Source of the DNA: Streptomyces sp. NBC_01314
GTDB taxonomy: Bacteria; Actinomycetota; Actinomycetes; Streptomycetales; Streptomycetaceae
Length of the DNA: 64,000 nucleotides
Reading direction: 5' to 3'
NCBI RefSeq assembly: GCF_041435215.1
Contig: NZ_CP108394.1
Span: 9,486,001 to 9,550,000 of the forward strand
How positions within the stretch are numbered: position 1 is the stretch's first letter; the number at the start of each line of letters is the position of its first letter. The notes beneath the pieces were generated by a model, which saw only the letters and a program-made list of their open reading frames with translations, made no database searches and was not told where the DNA came from. A program made the position numbers and the translations under genes. This document shows, piece after piece, positions 1-7,896 of this stretch.

Positions 1-414
1 TCGCTCGGGCGGAACGGCGGCCGAGAGCAGGGTGAGTGTCAGGGGCGTCACGATCGCGGCTCCGACACCCTGCGCGGCGCGGGCGGCGATGAGTTCGTTC
101 ATCCCCGGTGCGAGCGCGGCCGCGGCGGAGGCGGCGGTGAAGATGCCGAGCCCGAGGACGAACAGCCGTCGCCGCCCGAACCGGTCACCCAGCGAGGCGC
201 CGAACATCAGCAGGACCGCGAAGGTGAGGGTGTAGGCGCTCACCGTCCATTCGAGGTCCTCAAGTGCGCCGCCGAGGTCCTCACGGATCGAGGGCAGGGC
301 GGTGGTGACGATCAGGTTGTCGAGCGCGGTGATGAATCCCGCCGCGCTGGTGATGACCACGGCCCAGAAGGCGGAGCCGCTCCGGGCGGGCTGCTGGTGT
401 TGCTGCTGTGACAT
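1..414 (-). CDS. MFS drug-efflux transporter, DHA2-like, N-terminal part (cut by window edge)
   Basis: The minus-strand frame gives 138 residues and runs off the window start. It begins MSQQQHQQPARSG, followed by a first membrane segment (AFWAVVITSAAGFITALDN) and the loop GASLGDRFGRRRLF, the motif A signature between TM2 and TM3 of major facilitator proteins. LDNLIVTTALPSI matches the DHA2 (14-TM) multidrug subfamily. ATG 414 is preceded by AGGA, which sits inside a short inverted repeat (414-429). It probably exports a drug or metabolite by proton antiport. The substrate cannot be inferred. The rest of the gene lies outside the window. Confidence 0.85.
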   Translation of the reverse strand, partial: MSQQQHQQPARSGSAFWAVVITSAAGFITALDNLIVTTALPSIREDLGGALEDLEWTVSAYTLTFAVLLMFGASLGDRFGRRRLFVLGLGIFTAASAAAALAPGMNELIAARAAQGVGAAIVTPLTLTLLSAAVPPER

Positions 415-429
415 GACATTCCTATGTCA
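414..429. promoter_or_regulatory. Inverted repeat over the MFS start site
   Basis: TGACAT-TCCT-ATGTCA is a perfect 6-bp inverted repeat. On the minus strand the four-base loop is AGGA, the only SD-like sequence of the MFS gene, and the right arm overlaps the ATG. It could be an operator for a local repressor or an RNA hairpin limiting translation. Seen directly; function is inferred. Confidence 0.4.
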
Positions 430-734
430 GACGGAACGAGTGACAGGCCAACAGAGGGCATGGCCGTCGCCATGTCGTCCCTCCTGCGGTGGGGCGCGCG
501 CAGTGATCACGCCCGACGCTACGGGCGGAGGGCCGGAAGCGGATCCGTCACCGCATCTGTCATGGGTTGCTGAATGCCGGGTATGGCACGGCGGTCGCGG
601 ACACCGGTCATCGCGCGCCGACGCCGCGCGCATCGACTTCGAGAACGAGCTGCGTTTGCCGCGCTGAGCTCACGGTGCCCCATGAGCGGCTTGTTGGCAG
701 TTCTTACCCGTCGCGCGCCGGGGCCGTGCACGCC
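430..734. other. Intergenic stretch without a supportable gene
   Basis: Only shadow frames occur here, with no recognisable protein on either strand. It must hold the promoter of the leftward MFS gene and probably the lost left part of the neighbouring IS200/IS605-type element. No clear left-end structure was found. Confidence 0.4.
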
Positions 735-1301
735 CATGACGCGCCGGCCTGGCTGCGCGAGTTCCCGGCGCTGCGGGTCCCGCACGGTGTGGCTGCAAAA
801 CCATCACCGCACTGTGGCCGAGGCCGGGCGGGAGGTGACACGGCTGGAGAGCGAGGACCCTCCCGACGAGCAGACTCCGGCCGGGTCTTCCGCACGAACA
901 CGGACGCACCCTGCGGTCCACAGCAGGGCCTTTGGTGGCCCGGCTACAAGGTCCAAGCGGTGTACGTGGAAGACCTCGCGGTGAACGGTCTCGGCATGAC
1001 CCGGCCGGCCAAGTCGGTGCCCGACGCCGGATGGTCCGCGTTCGTGACGATGCTGGAGTACGAGGCGGCCCGGTACGGGCGCACCTTCGCCCGCGTGCCG
1101 CGGTTCTTCCCTTCCTCGCAACTCTGCTCGGCGTGCGGTGTGAAGGACGGCCCGATGCCCCTCGCCGTCCGCGAGTGGACGTGCGCCAACTGCAAAAACG
1201 TCCACGACCGCGACATCAACGCCGCACTCAACATCAGGACCGAAGGACGCAAGAACGTCGCCGGAGGACGTGCGGAGACGCAAAACGCCTGCCGAGGGTG
1301 A
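735..1301 (+). pseudogene. tnpB: Internally deleted TnpB (IS200/IS605 family) remnant
   Basis: The last 120 residues of the open frame are clearly TnpB. They hold YVEDLAVNGL with the RuvC-II glutamate, then a GWSAFVTMLEYEAARYGR helix, RFFPSSQLCSACG, a second CxxC (CANCKN), and HDRDINAALNI with the RuvC-III aspartate, closing with NVAGGRAETQNACRG. The Cys4 zinc ribbon is complete. Upstream, only AWLREFPALRV resembles the N-terminal half; the RuvC-I aspartate and most of the first 200-250 residues are gone. A full TnpB has about 370-430 residues, so this cannot be an active RNA-guided nuclease. The frame stays open to 567, but the N-terminal boundary is uncertain. Confidence 0.75.
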
Positions 1302-1421
1302 GCAAGACCCTCCGCGCAAGTGGAGGGCATCGCCCGATGAAACAGGAACCCGACTCAAGGCGAGCCGCTGTCAGCGGACGCCAGGGAGGGAATCTCCCCC
1401 TTCAGGGGGAGAGGACGTCAA
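1302..1421 (+). mobile_element. IS200/IS605-type right end with reRNA-like scaffold
   Basis: The segment directly after tnpB has the usual look of this family's right end. A perfect 8-bp hairpin, TCTCCCCC-TTCA-GGGGGAGA (1393-1412), is followed by GGACGTCAA. In intact elements this region gives the guide RNA (reRNA, omega-RNA), and the host bases after the terminal TCAA act as guide. Here those bases are the 3' end of the alpha/beta hydrolase gene, whose stop codon (TCA 1418-1420 on the plus strand) lies inside the element end. The family assignment rests on layout and tail motif; transcription is unproven. Confidence 0.6.
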
Positions 1422-2284
1422 CGTGCGAGGAACTCGAGAGCCGTCTCCACGAACTGCCGGTGGAACTGGAAGATGCCGCCATGGCCGGCGTCGGGATAGA
1501 CCACCAGCTCGCTGTTCGGCAGTCGCTGGGCCAGGTCGTACGAGTTCTTCGTCGGCACCATCCTGTCGTGCTCGCCATTGGCGACGAGTACGGGCTGCTG
1601 GATGACCGAGAGATCGTGGGGCTTCTCCAGGCCCCAGCGGTGAATGGCCTTGAGCTGGTTGCTGTACGCGATGAGGGACATCGCCTTGTCCCGGTCGGCG
1701 GTGCGCTCCTTCAAACGGGCCACGAACTCCTTGCCGGCCCGACGCCCGCCCGCGGTGCGGGTGAAGAAGAGGAACTGCTTCACGTCCTGGAAGGTGAGCA
1801 GGGATCGGACGGTGTCGAGATGGGACAGCACCGTCACGTTCTTGATGCCCTCGCCGCCCGCGGGGCCGGTGCCGCTGAGGATCAGCTTGCGGACGAGCTG
1901 CGGGTCGGTCTGCACGATCACCTGGGCGATCATGCCGCCCATCGAGAAGCCGTGGATGTCGACGTGCTCCAGTCCGAGCGCCCGGATGAAGGTGACGGCG
2001 TCCTTCGCCATCTCCTGGATGGTGCGCGGCGTCGAACCGGTGGAGGCGCCGACACCTCTGTTGTCGAAGGTGATGACGTGGTGCTTTGCGGCGATGCCGT
2101 CGACGACCCGGGGGTCCCAGTTGTCGAGGACTCCGTAGAGATGGTTGAGGAAGACCACCGGGACGCCGGACCGGGGGCCGAGCTCGCGGTAGGCGAAGGT
2201 CACTCCGCCGGCGGTGATGGTGCGGGTCGGCGCGTTCTCGTACGACGTCACGGCGTCGCCTCGTACTTCCTGTGAGTCGTTCAC
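1418..2284 (-). CDS. Alpha/beta hydrolase
   Basis: A 288-residue cytoplasmic alpha/beta hydrolase with no signal peptide. The nucleophile elbow is GFSMGG (Ser114), the acid is in NGEHDRMVP (Asp240) and the base in DAGHGG (His268), so the triad is complete. LNHLYG near residue 48 supplies the oxyanion-hole strand. It resembles esterase, lactonase and haloperoxidase-like hydrolases; the substrate is unknown. It lies downstream of the TetR gene on the same strand, separated by a strong hairpin, and has its own AT-richer promoter region. The stop codon is contributed by the adjoining IS right end, so the original C-terminus may have been slightly altered. Confidence 0.88.
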   Translation of the reverse strand: MNDSQEVRGDAVTSYENAPTRTITAGGVTFAYRELGPRSGVPVVFLNHLYGVLDNWDPRVVDGIAAKHHVITFDNRGVGASTGSTPRTIQEMAKDAVTFIRALGLEHVDIHGFSMGGMIAQVIVQTDPQLVRKLILSGTGPAGGEGIKNVTVLSHLDTVRSLLTFQDVKQFLFFTRTAGGRRAGKEFVARLKERTADRDKAMSLIAYSNQLKAIHRWGLEKPHDLSVIQQPVLVANGEHDRMVPTKNSYDLAQRLPNSELVVYPDAGHGGIFQFHRQFVETALEFLAR

Positions 2285-2362
2285 GGTCGTGCCCTTCGGG
2301 GTGAGGGTTTCTGCGAGGGCGCCGTCCCCTCCTCTTGGAGTGCGGCGTCCCCTCGACTATTA

Positions 2363-2378
2363 AAGTATGGCCGTAATT
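2363..2378. promoter_or_regulatory. Imperfect palindrome upstream of the hydrolase gene
   Basis: AAGTATGGCCGTAATT matches its reverse complement at 12 of 16 positions and lies about 80 bases before the hydrolase start, in the only AT-rich patch of this intergenic region. It is a candidate operator, perhaps for the neighbouring TetR regulator. Inference only. Confidence 0.35.
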
Positions 2379-2454
2379 CTATGAACCCGCAAGCCCGCCG
2401 ACCGAACGAGATGCAGATCCCGACCGAAGGACGAGAACCGATACCCCGCACGCA

Positions 2455-2525
2455 GAAAGTGCCTTCCGTCTGGACCGACAGAACCTCTCGACAAGGTTCA
2501 TCGTCCAAGCTCAGAAGGCACTTTC
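2455..2525. terminator. 71-bp nested inverted repeat between tetR and hydrolase
   Basis: Three nested arms are visible. The outer is GAAAGTGCCTTC (2455-2466) with its complement at 2514-2525; the middle is TGGAC/GTCCA (2471-2475, 2503-2507); the inner is GAACCT/AGGTTC (2481-2486, 2494-2499) around a 7-base loop. It lies just after the TetR stop on the minus strand and may end that transcript. The long perfect outer arms would also fit the two ends of a tiny decayed insertion element. Confidence 0.5.
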
Positions 2526-2572
2526 AGGTTTTTCGCCCCGCGTCCGGCCTCGTCCCGACCGAAACGCCGAGG

Positions 2573-3178
2573 CTAGGGACGGACCTCCTCGCGCACCAGG
2601 CCGGCCACGTGGTCGGTGATGGTGTCGAGGATGTCCGTCCAGGTCGTGTCGTCGCCGAGTACCAGGAAGTTCAGGGTGAGGCCGTCCGTCATGGCGGCCA
2701 GGTAGCGGGCCAGCACGGGGACGGGCACCGTCAGTTCGAACCCCATGGACAGCCGCAGCTGCGCGATCAGGTCGGCGTAGGTGTCGCAGTACATCTCGTA
2801 CTGCCGCCGCGCCAGATGCTCGAACCCGGGCTCCCGCAGGGCGTACTGGGTCAGCTCGTAGGTGAGCATGTGCTCGCCCGGGTGGGCGGACACATGGTCC
2901 CAGTACGCCTGGAAACCGGCCCGGACGGTCTCCCTGAGCGTCTCCCGGGGCCGGATCGCGTCCCGCACCAGCGTCACGTAGTGCCCGGTGATGGTGGTGA
3001 TGACGGACTCGATCAGCTCCTGCTTCGACTCGAAGCAGTAGTGGAAGACGCTCAGTGACACGCCCGCCTCGGTGGCGATGGACCGGGTCGTCGTCCTGGG
3101 GACGCCGTCCCGGGTCATCGCGCGGATCGCGGCCTCGGTGAGCTGTCTGCGTCGCTCGGCCGACGGCAAGCGTGCCAT
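2573..3178 (-). CDS. TetR family transcriptional regulator
   Basis: A 201-residue regulator. Residues 8-60 form the TetR DNA-binding domain (ERRRQLTEAAIRAMTRDGV, then TTTRSIATEAGVSLSVFHYCFESKQELI). The rest is the helical ligand and dimer domain, which resembles the TetR_C_6/BetI-like group. The start is supported by GGGGAAGG eight bases upstream. The closest downstream gene on the same strand is the alpha/beta hydrolase, behind a hairpin and with its own promoter, so that gene and its own promoter are the likely targets. The ligand is unknown. Confidence 0.88.
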   Translation of the reverse strand: MARLPSAERRRQLTEAAIRAMTRDGVPRTTTRSIATEAGVSLSVFHYCFESKQELIESVITTITGHYVTLVRDAIRPRETLRETVRAGFQAYWDHVSAHPGEHMLTYELTQYALREPGFEHLARRQYEMYCDTYADLIAQLRLSMGFELTVPVPVLARYLAAMTDGLTLNFLVLGDDTTWTDILDTITDHVAGLVREEVRP

Positions 3179-3205
3179 GTGGATACCTTCCCCCGTCGTG
3201 TGCGG

Positions 3206-5269
3206 TCAGCCGCTGAAGACGCCGACCTCGTAGAGGGAGTAGCCCCAGTCCGTACCGCGGTCGGTCCCCAGCATCCGAACATATCTGGCCGTCACACCGG
3301 AGAACGTGGCCGTGTCCAGACCGCCGTCACCCGAGGTCGTGGACCACACGGTCTTCCAGGTCGAGCCGTCGGTGGAGACGTCGATCTGGTAGGCCTTGCC
3401 GTAGGCCCGCTCCCAGTCCAGCGTGACCTTCTTGATCACGCGTGAGGAGCCGAGGTCCAGCTTCAGCCACTGGCTGTCGCTCCAGTCGCTCGCCCAGCGG
3501 GTGCCGCTGTCGCCGTCCACCGCCCGGCCGGGCTGGTAGCTGGTGACGGGGTTCGACTCGGACGAACTGGCCGTCGCCGTCACACCCTTGGCGAGGTTCA
3601 CGCCCGCCTGGTGGCTTTCGGAGGAGCCCCAGGTGTCGAGGTAGGACTCGGCGCCCTTGAAGAGGTCGTCCACGACGCCCTGGCCGCCGACGAGCCGGAT
3701 GTCCTCGATCCAGTCCGGGATCATGCCGACATGGGCGGCACCGTCGGTGTTGTAGTTGAAGGTGCGCGTACCGGTGGTCTGCTTGTCGATGGTGGAGCCG
3801 CCGTCGACGCTCTTGAAGGGGTACGTCACCGGGTTGGAGGTGGCGGCGCCGCGCGGGGCGGGGTGGTCGCCGATGCCGTTGAAGTCGGTGCCGTAGCCGT
3901 AGCCCACGTTGTACTTGGTCCGCAGCGCGTCGGTGCGCTTGGCCTCCGTGCTGAACTCCTCGGAGCCGTGCATGTACTGGGCGACGAAACCGCCGAGGGA
4001 GTAGACCCGCTCGGTCCAGTTCAGGTCCATCCAGCTGTGCGAGGACAGGACGCCCGGGTAGGACGCGGCCTCGAACATGTCCAGGGCCTGGCCGGTGGCC
4101 TTGACACTCATGTGGTCGATCTCGAGCATCATCTTGCGCTTCATCATGCCCTGCACGGCGTACTCACCGAGATCGGTGAGCCCCCGGACGTTGCACTGCG
4201 CGTTCTCGTCGTAATCCGGCACCTCGGTGCCCGCCGGCAGGTCCGCTTCGGCCTCCGTGGACGCCTCACCGATCGGGTTGTCCTTCTGCGGGCCCTTGCA
4301 CTTCTCCGTCTGCCAGAAGGTGCCGGTCGACAGGAACTGGCCGACGTTGATGGCCGTACCGAGGCCGTGCTCGTCGAAGCGGACGCCGCACAGCGCGTTG
4401 TCGAACTTGTGGCACAGGAACATGCTGCGCACGCCCAGGCCGTACAGCTCGTCGAGCCCCTTGTCGATGTCCGCCTTGCTGCACTGCGCGATGTCGAGGA
4501 TCTGCTTGCAGCCGAACGGCTCGGACGTCTCCACGCCCAGCACCACGGCGAGCTTGCCCTGCGCGATGACGGTACGGGCCTGCGCGCTGTCGGTGACGAT
4601 CCGGAACCAGCCCTTGCCGGTGCCGCCGTACTGCGCGTCGATGTAGTCCTGAAGGGCGTACGACAGCTTCGCCTGCAGCCGGATCGAGGTCATCTCGTCG
4701 CAGCTGCGGTCCTTGAACGGGTAGATCGAGCAGATCATCCCGTTGGTGACCAGGTCGTTGACCAGCACCCGCTGACCGCCGCGCCAGGCGCGCTCGATCC
4801 AGGCGTAGTAGTTGGCCTGGTGCGTCATCGAGTCGTACGCCGGCCAGTCCTTGAACGTCGGGTAGCCGACCGGGTCGTGCTTGCCGTCACCGCCGTGGGT
4901 GATGTAGTCGAACAGTGCGAGGCTGCCGTCCGGGTAGTGCTCCGGACAGTCCTTCAGCGCGTCGGCGATGCCCGACGTCGAGAACACCTTGCCGCAGATG
5001 AGCCGGCCGCCGAACGCCTCGTTGGAGAACAGGTGGTTGTGCGCGTCGACGAACCCGCGCACGTCGCCGCCCGAGGTGGTGCCCTTGAACGGCTCGCCCG
5101 TCACGTTGATCTGGGAGTCGGGCGACGGCCGCGAGGTGGGCAGCCACCAGTCGCCCGCGGCGGCCGCACTGGACGACGGGCTCAGCAGCATGCCCATCGT
5201 GGTGAGAAACAGCGCCAGCACCATGAGGGGTCTGCGCCTGAGTTGGGCGCGGGCAGTCCTGGTCATCAC
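3206..5269 (-). CDS. Secreted M19-like metallohydrolase with C-terminal discoidin (F5/8C) domain
   Basis: This 687-residue exported protein has a Sec signal peptide (residues 1-38, hydrophobic core LMVLALFLTTMGMLL, Ala-rich cleavage region). The body resembles membrane-dipeptidase/amidohydrolase proteins: FVDAHNHLF carries an HxH metal pair, and IDHMSVKA and SSHSWMDLN hold further conserved His/Asp. Residues about 558-687 form an F5/8 type C (CBM32-like) module (NLAKGVTATASSS, then YVRMLGTD, YSLYEVGVFSG), which would bind polysaccharide or cell surface. Peptidase specificity is not demonstrated. The LacI gene lies upstream on the same strand, and a LacI-like half-palindrome is present at 5455-5466. 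Confidence 0.75.
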   Translation of the reverse strand: MMTRTARAQLRRRPLMVLALFLTTMGMLLSPSSSAAAAGDWWLPTSRPSPDSQINVTGEPFKGTTSGGDVRGFVDAHNHLFSNEAFGGRLICGKVFSTSGIADALKDCPEHYPDGSLALFDYITHGGDGKHDPVGYPTFKDWPAYDSMTHQANYYAWIERAWRGGQRVLVNDLVTNGMICSIYPFKDRSCDEMTSIRLQAKLSYALQDYIDAQYGGTGKGWFRIVTDSAQARTVIAQGKLAVVLGVETSEPFGCKQILDIAQCSKADIDKGLDELYGLGVRSMFLCHKFDNALCGVRFDEHGLGTAINVGQFLSTGTFWQTEKCKGPQKDNPIGEASTEAEADLPAGTEVPDYDENAQCNVRGLTDLGEYAVQGMMKRKMMLEIDHMSVKATGQALDMFEAASYPGVLSSHSWMDLNWTERVYSLGGFVAQYMHGSEEFSTEAKRTDALRTKYNVGYGYGTDFNGIGDHPAPRGAATSNPVTYPFKSVDGGSTIDKQTTGTRTFNYNTDGAAHVGMIPDWIEDIRLVGGQGVVDDLFKGAESYLDTWGSSESHQAGVNLAKGVTATASSSESNPVTSYQPGRAVDGDSGTRWASDWSDSQWLKLDLGSSRVIKKVTLDWERAYGKAYQIDVSTDGSTWKTVWSTTSGDGGLDTATFSGVTARYVRMLGTDRGTDWGYSLYEVGVFSG

Positions 5270-5454
5270 TCACGTCCTCGGTCGGGGGATGCACGGTCGA
5301 TCGGCCAGACCGTTCCGGGACGCGTTGAACACCCACGACGCCATAGTCCGATTGTCATGGCTGGCACAAGCGATGTGACGAGAATCGCTACTGTGGTGAT
5401 CCGAGTCAATAGTCCGGGACGGTTGACCTGATGCCACTCATGGACGTAGGGCGG

Positions 5455-5466
5455 GAAAACGCTTCG
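5455..5466. promoter_or_regulatory. Weak LacI-type operator candidate before the M19-like gene
   Basis: GAAAACGCTTCG contains the AAACGCTT core seen in the stronger site before the adjacent LacI gene (6714-6725) but lacks full symmetry. It lies about 190 bases upstream of the M19-like start, between it and the LacI gene. Inferred from similarity only. Confidence 0.3.
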
Positions 5467-5529
5467 TCACATTCTCGTGAACGTACGAATGTTGCCCCGG
5501 CCGTCTCCTTCACCGACCGGGGCGTACGT

Positions 5530-6645
5530 TCACGACAGCGTGCGTACCGACTGGCGGATGACCAGCTGCGTGCTCAGCACCACGTGGTCGTCGCCGCCGA
5601 GGCCTTCCTCGCGGTCCAGCGCCAACCGGACCGCCGTGCGCCCCAGATCCTCGTACGGCACCCGCACCGTGGTCAGCGCGGGGGAGAGGTCGGCGGCGAA
5701 CGGGACGTCGTCGAAGCCGACCAGGGAGATGTCGCCCGGGACGTCGAGACCGGCCTCGCGCAGCGCGGCCAGCGCCCCCGTGGCGACCACGTCGGTGCCC
5801 GCGAAGACCGCCGTGAACCCCAGGCCGGCCGCCAGCGCCTCGCGGGTGCGTTGATAGCCCGAGACGCGGGTGTACGGGCCGGGCAGCTCCAGCGCCTCGA
5901 CGTGCGCCACCCCGTGCGCGCGCAGCGCGTGCAGGAAGCCGTCCCGGCGCTGGTCGGCGGTGCTGAGCCCCGGAACCCCGCCCAGGAAGAGAACACGCCG
6001 GTGCCCGGCGCTCAGTAGATGGTCGGCGGCCTGGAAGGCGCCGCCCCGGTTGTCGTACTGCACCACCGTCACCGGCAGATCACCGGGCAGCGGTGGGCGG
6101 CCCACCAGCACCAGCCGGGAGCCGGCGGCGTCCAGCGCCGTCGCGTACTCGGCCATCCGGCGCCGGTACGCCTCGTCCTGCTGGGCCCCGCCGACGAGGA
6201 GGACCGCGGCCGCGTGCTGCTCGCGCATCAGCTGGACCAGGTCGTCCTCGCGGGCCGCGTCGTCGTGCGTGGCGCACACCAGGCTCAGCCGGCCCCGGTC
6301 GGCGGCCGCCTGCTCCACCCCCGCCGCGACATGGGCGAGAGAGGGGCCGGTGATGTCCTTGATGACCAGGGCGACGGGGCCCGCGACCCGGCCGGAGAGC
6401 GCCTTGGCGTGCACGTTCACCACGTAGTGCAGCGACTCGACCGCCGCCATGACCCGGGCCCTGGTCTCCGTGGACACCGGGTAGTTGCCGGCGAGCGTGC
6501 GGGAAACGGTTGCTACGGACACCCCGGCCTGTGCGGCGACGTCCCGAATCGTGCTGGGCCGCTCGCCGCCCGAGGCGCTGCTCCGCCGACGCCTGGCCCC
6601 GCTGGGTTCGGGGCTGCTCCGGCGAGCGTTTTCATTGACCGTCAC
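5530..6645 (-). CDS. LacI family transcriptional regulator
   Basis: A 371-residue sugar-responsive repressor. The DNA-binding helix-turn-helix plus hinge lies at residues 31-85 (TIRDVAAQAGVSVATVSRTLAG), after a basic Ser-rich leader. The rest is the two-lobed periplasmic-binding-like ligand domain, ending in the usual ISLVGFDDVPFAADLSPALTTV segment. The start is GTG with a poor SD. Perfect GTAAGCGTTTAC symmetry lies 70 bases upstream, suggesting autoregulation. A probable target is the downstream secreted hydrolase; the related site at 51343 suggests it may also control the distant 952-residue exported protein. Confidence 0.92.
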   Translation of the reverse strand: MTVNENARRSSPEPSGARRRRSSASGGERPSTIRDVAAQAGVSVATVSRTLAGNYPVSTETRARVMAAVESLHYVVNVHAKALSGRVAGPVALVIKDITGPSLAHVAAGVEQAAADRGRLSLVCATHDDAAREDDLVQLMREQHAAAVLLVGGAQQDEAYRRRMAEYATALDAAGSRLVLVGRPPLPGDLPVTVVQYDNRGGAFQAADHLLSAGHRRVLFLGGVPGLSTADQRRDGFLHALRAHGVAHVEALELPGPYTRVSGYQRTREALAAGLGFTAVFAGTDVVATGALAALREAGLDVPGDISLVGFDDVPFAADLSPALTTVRVPYEDLGRTAVRLALDREEGLGGDDHVVLSTQLVIRQSVRTLS

Positions 6646-6709
6646 GGTTCGACGTTACTGCATGGGAGGGGGGTCGCGGGCTGCGGTGCCGCGAACCGAG
6701 ACCCTGGAT

Positions 6710-6729
6710 GACGGTAAGCGTTTACTGTC
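6710..6729. promoter_or_regulatory. LacI-type operator upstream of LacI gene
   Basis: GTAAGCGTTTAC (6714-6725) has perfect GTAA/TTAC arms and the central CG typical of LacI-family sites. The 20-bp context is symmetric at 16 of 20 positions. It lies 65-85 bases before the LacI start, consistent with autorepression. Confidence 0.7.
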
Positions 6730-6806
6730 GTTGGCCCACTGCCGCGCTCCCCGCCGCGCTTCGCCGCATCGCTGCTCCTTCGCCGCTGCTCGGCCGCCGC
6801 GACGGA

Positions 6807-7199
6807 TCAGGAGAACGAGTCGCCCGCCGGGACCGTGGCGGTCGCGGCGGTGCCGGTGCCCTCGGGGCCGACGGCGGGCCCGGGTACGGCCGGGAGTGGG
6901 GACGGGGCGCGGCGGCGGCCGGCCAGGCGGCAGCCGAGGCAGTCGACATGGCCGCCGCGGGCGGAACGGTCGCGTACCCGGGGGCTCCACTGGTCCCTGG
7001 GGCGCGGGCCCGGCGGCTTGCCCCAGCCGGCGAGGTGCAGGGCCCAGGTGACCAGGAGGGCCAGCACCGAGATGGTGATGCCCAGGGCGAACCCCGGGGT
7101 CCAGCCGCAGACGGCCAGACCGAGCGCGGCCGACCCCAGGGTGCCGATGGCGGTGCCGGTCCAGCCGGCGACGGTGTGGCCGTCGTCGTGAAGACTCAC
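6807..7199 (-). CDS. Small membrane protein of the HGxxPAAW-like type
   Basis: A 130-residue protein from GTG 7199, chosen because GGGGAG lies about seven bases upstream. It starts MSLHDDGHTVAGWTG, resembling the HGxxPAAW motif of small actinobacterial membrane proteins. Two membrane segments follow (TAIGTLGSAALGLAVCGW and FALGITISVLALLVTWALHLAGW). The tail is Pro/Arg-rich with a CLGC pair. Such proteins have no assigned role. It is divergent from the MarR gene, with a 10-bp inverted repeat between them. Confidence 0.7.
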   Translation of the reverse strand: MSLHDDGHTVAGWTGTAIGTLGSAALGLAVCGWTPGFALGITISVLALLVTWALHLAGWGKPPGPRPRDQWSPRVRDRSARGGHVDCLGCRLAGRRRAPSPLPAVPGPAVGPEGTGTAATATVPAGDSFS

Positions 7200-7214
7200 G
7201 TGTCTGCTCCCCTC

Positions 7215-7240
7215 GCGTGCCGTGCCGCACCACGGCACGC
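7215..7240. promoter_or_regulatory. 10-bp perfect inverted repeat in the divergent promoter region
   Basis: GCGTGCCGTG (7215-7224) and CACGGCACGC (7231-7240) flank a 6-base loop. It sits between the starts of the small membrane protein and the MarR gene. It may be an operator or a 5' leader hairpin. Confidence 0.35.
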
Positions 7241-7265
7241 CGCGGCCACGCCCACGGCGCCGGAC

Positions 7266-7282
7266 TATGATGTCTTAGTAAG
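7266..7282 (+). promoter_or_regulatory. MarR promoter with overlapping CTTAGTAAG palindrome
   Basis: A TATGAT -10-like hexamer (7266-7271) is followed at once by CTTAGTAAG (7274-7282), a perfect odd palindrome, and another TAAG. This is where an autoregulating MarR repressor would bind. No clear -35 box is visible. Confidence 0.45.
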
Positions 7283-7315
7283 TAAGGAATCTAGCCTGCC
7301 TCGGAGGCGACTTCA

Positions 7316-7777
7316 ATGGAGGCCGAACGGCGCCCCACTGTCCCGGACGCGATCAGTGCCATGGACGGCCTGATCGCGACGATGATCGTCGGCCAGCAGG
7401 AGTTCGCCCGGAACCTCGGGCTGAGCGTCACGGATCTCGTCTGCTTCGCGTACGTCATGGAGGCCGGGGACTCGCCGGTCACCGCCGGTGATCTGGCCGT
7501 GCGCGCGCATGTCACCACGGGGGCGGTGACCGGCATCCTCAACCGTCTGGAGCGCGGCGGGTTCGTGACCCGGCAGCCGGACCCCGCCGATCGTCGCCGC
7601 GTCCGCGTGGTCGCGGTCCCGGACGTCGTCGAGCGGGTGGTGGCCGTCTACGGCCCGTTCTACGCCCGCCTCGCCGAACTCTTCGCCCAGTACTCGGCCG
7701 ACGAACTGGCCCTGCTCACGGACTGGTTCACGCGCGCGGGGGAGCTGGCGCGCGGATATCTGGACGAGTCCCGTTAG
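7316..7777 (+). CDS. MarR family transcriptional regulator
   Basis: A 153-residue MarR-type dimeric regulator. The winged helix covers residues 30-100, with LSVTDLVCFAYVMEAGDSPVTAGDLAVRAHVTTGAVTGILNRLERGGFVTRQPDPADRR carried across the recognition helix and the wing, here given only as its landmarks: AVTGILNRLERGG (recognition helix) and DPADRRRVRV (wing). GGAGG lies about ten bases before the ATG. It is monocistronic, as the next gene faces it. Self-regulation through the 7274 palindrome and control of the divergent membrane protein are plausible. The ligand is unknown. Confidence 0.88.
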   Translation: MEAERRPTVPDAISAMDGLIATMIVGQQEFARNLGLSVTDLVCFAYVMEAGDSPVTAGDLAVRAHVTTGAVTGILNRLERGGFVTRQPDPADRRRVRVVAVPDVVERVVAVYGPFYARLAELFAQYSADELALLTDWFTRAGELARGYLDESR

Positions 7778-7896
7778 CGCGGCTGCCAGGACGACTCCCA
7801 CGGGGGCGGGCCCTCCGGAGACGGCGGTACGCCGGCGGGCGCACCCCCGGCGGTACGACCTCGCGGTCGCCCCCTCGGGCCCCGACCGCGGCCCCC

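Noticed and set aside
567..734. Left part of the tnpB frame as a coding N-terminus
   Set aside because: The frame is open but the residues show no TnpB or other similarity; most likely chance reading in decayed sequence.
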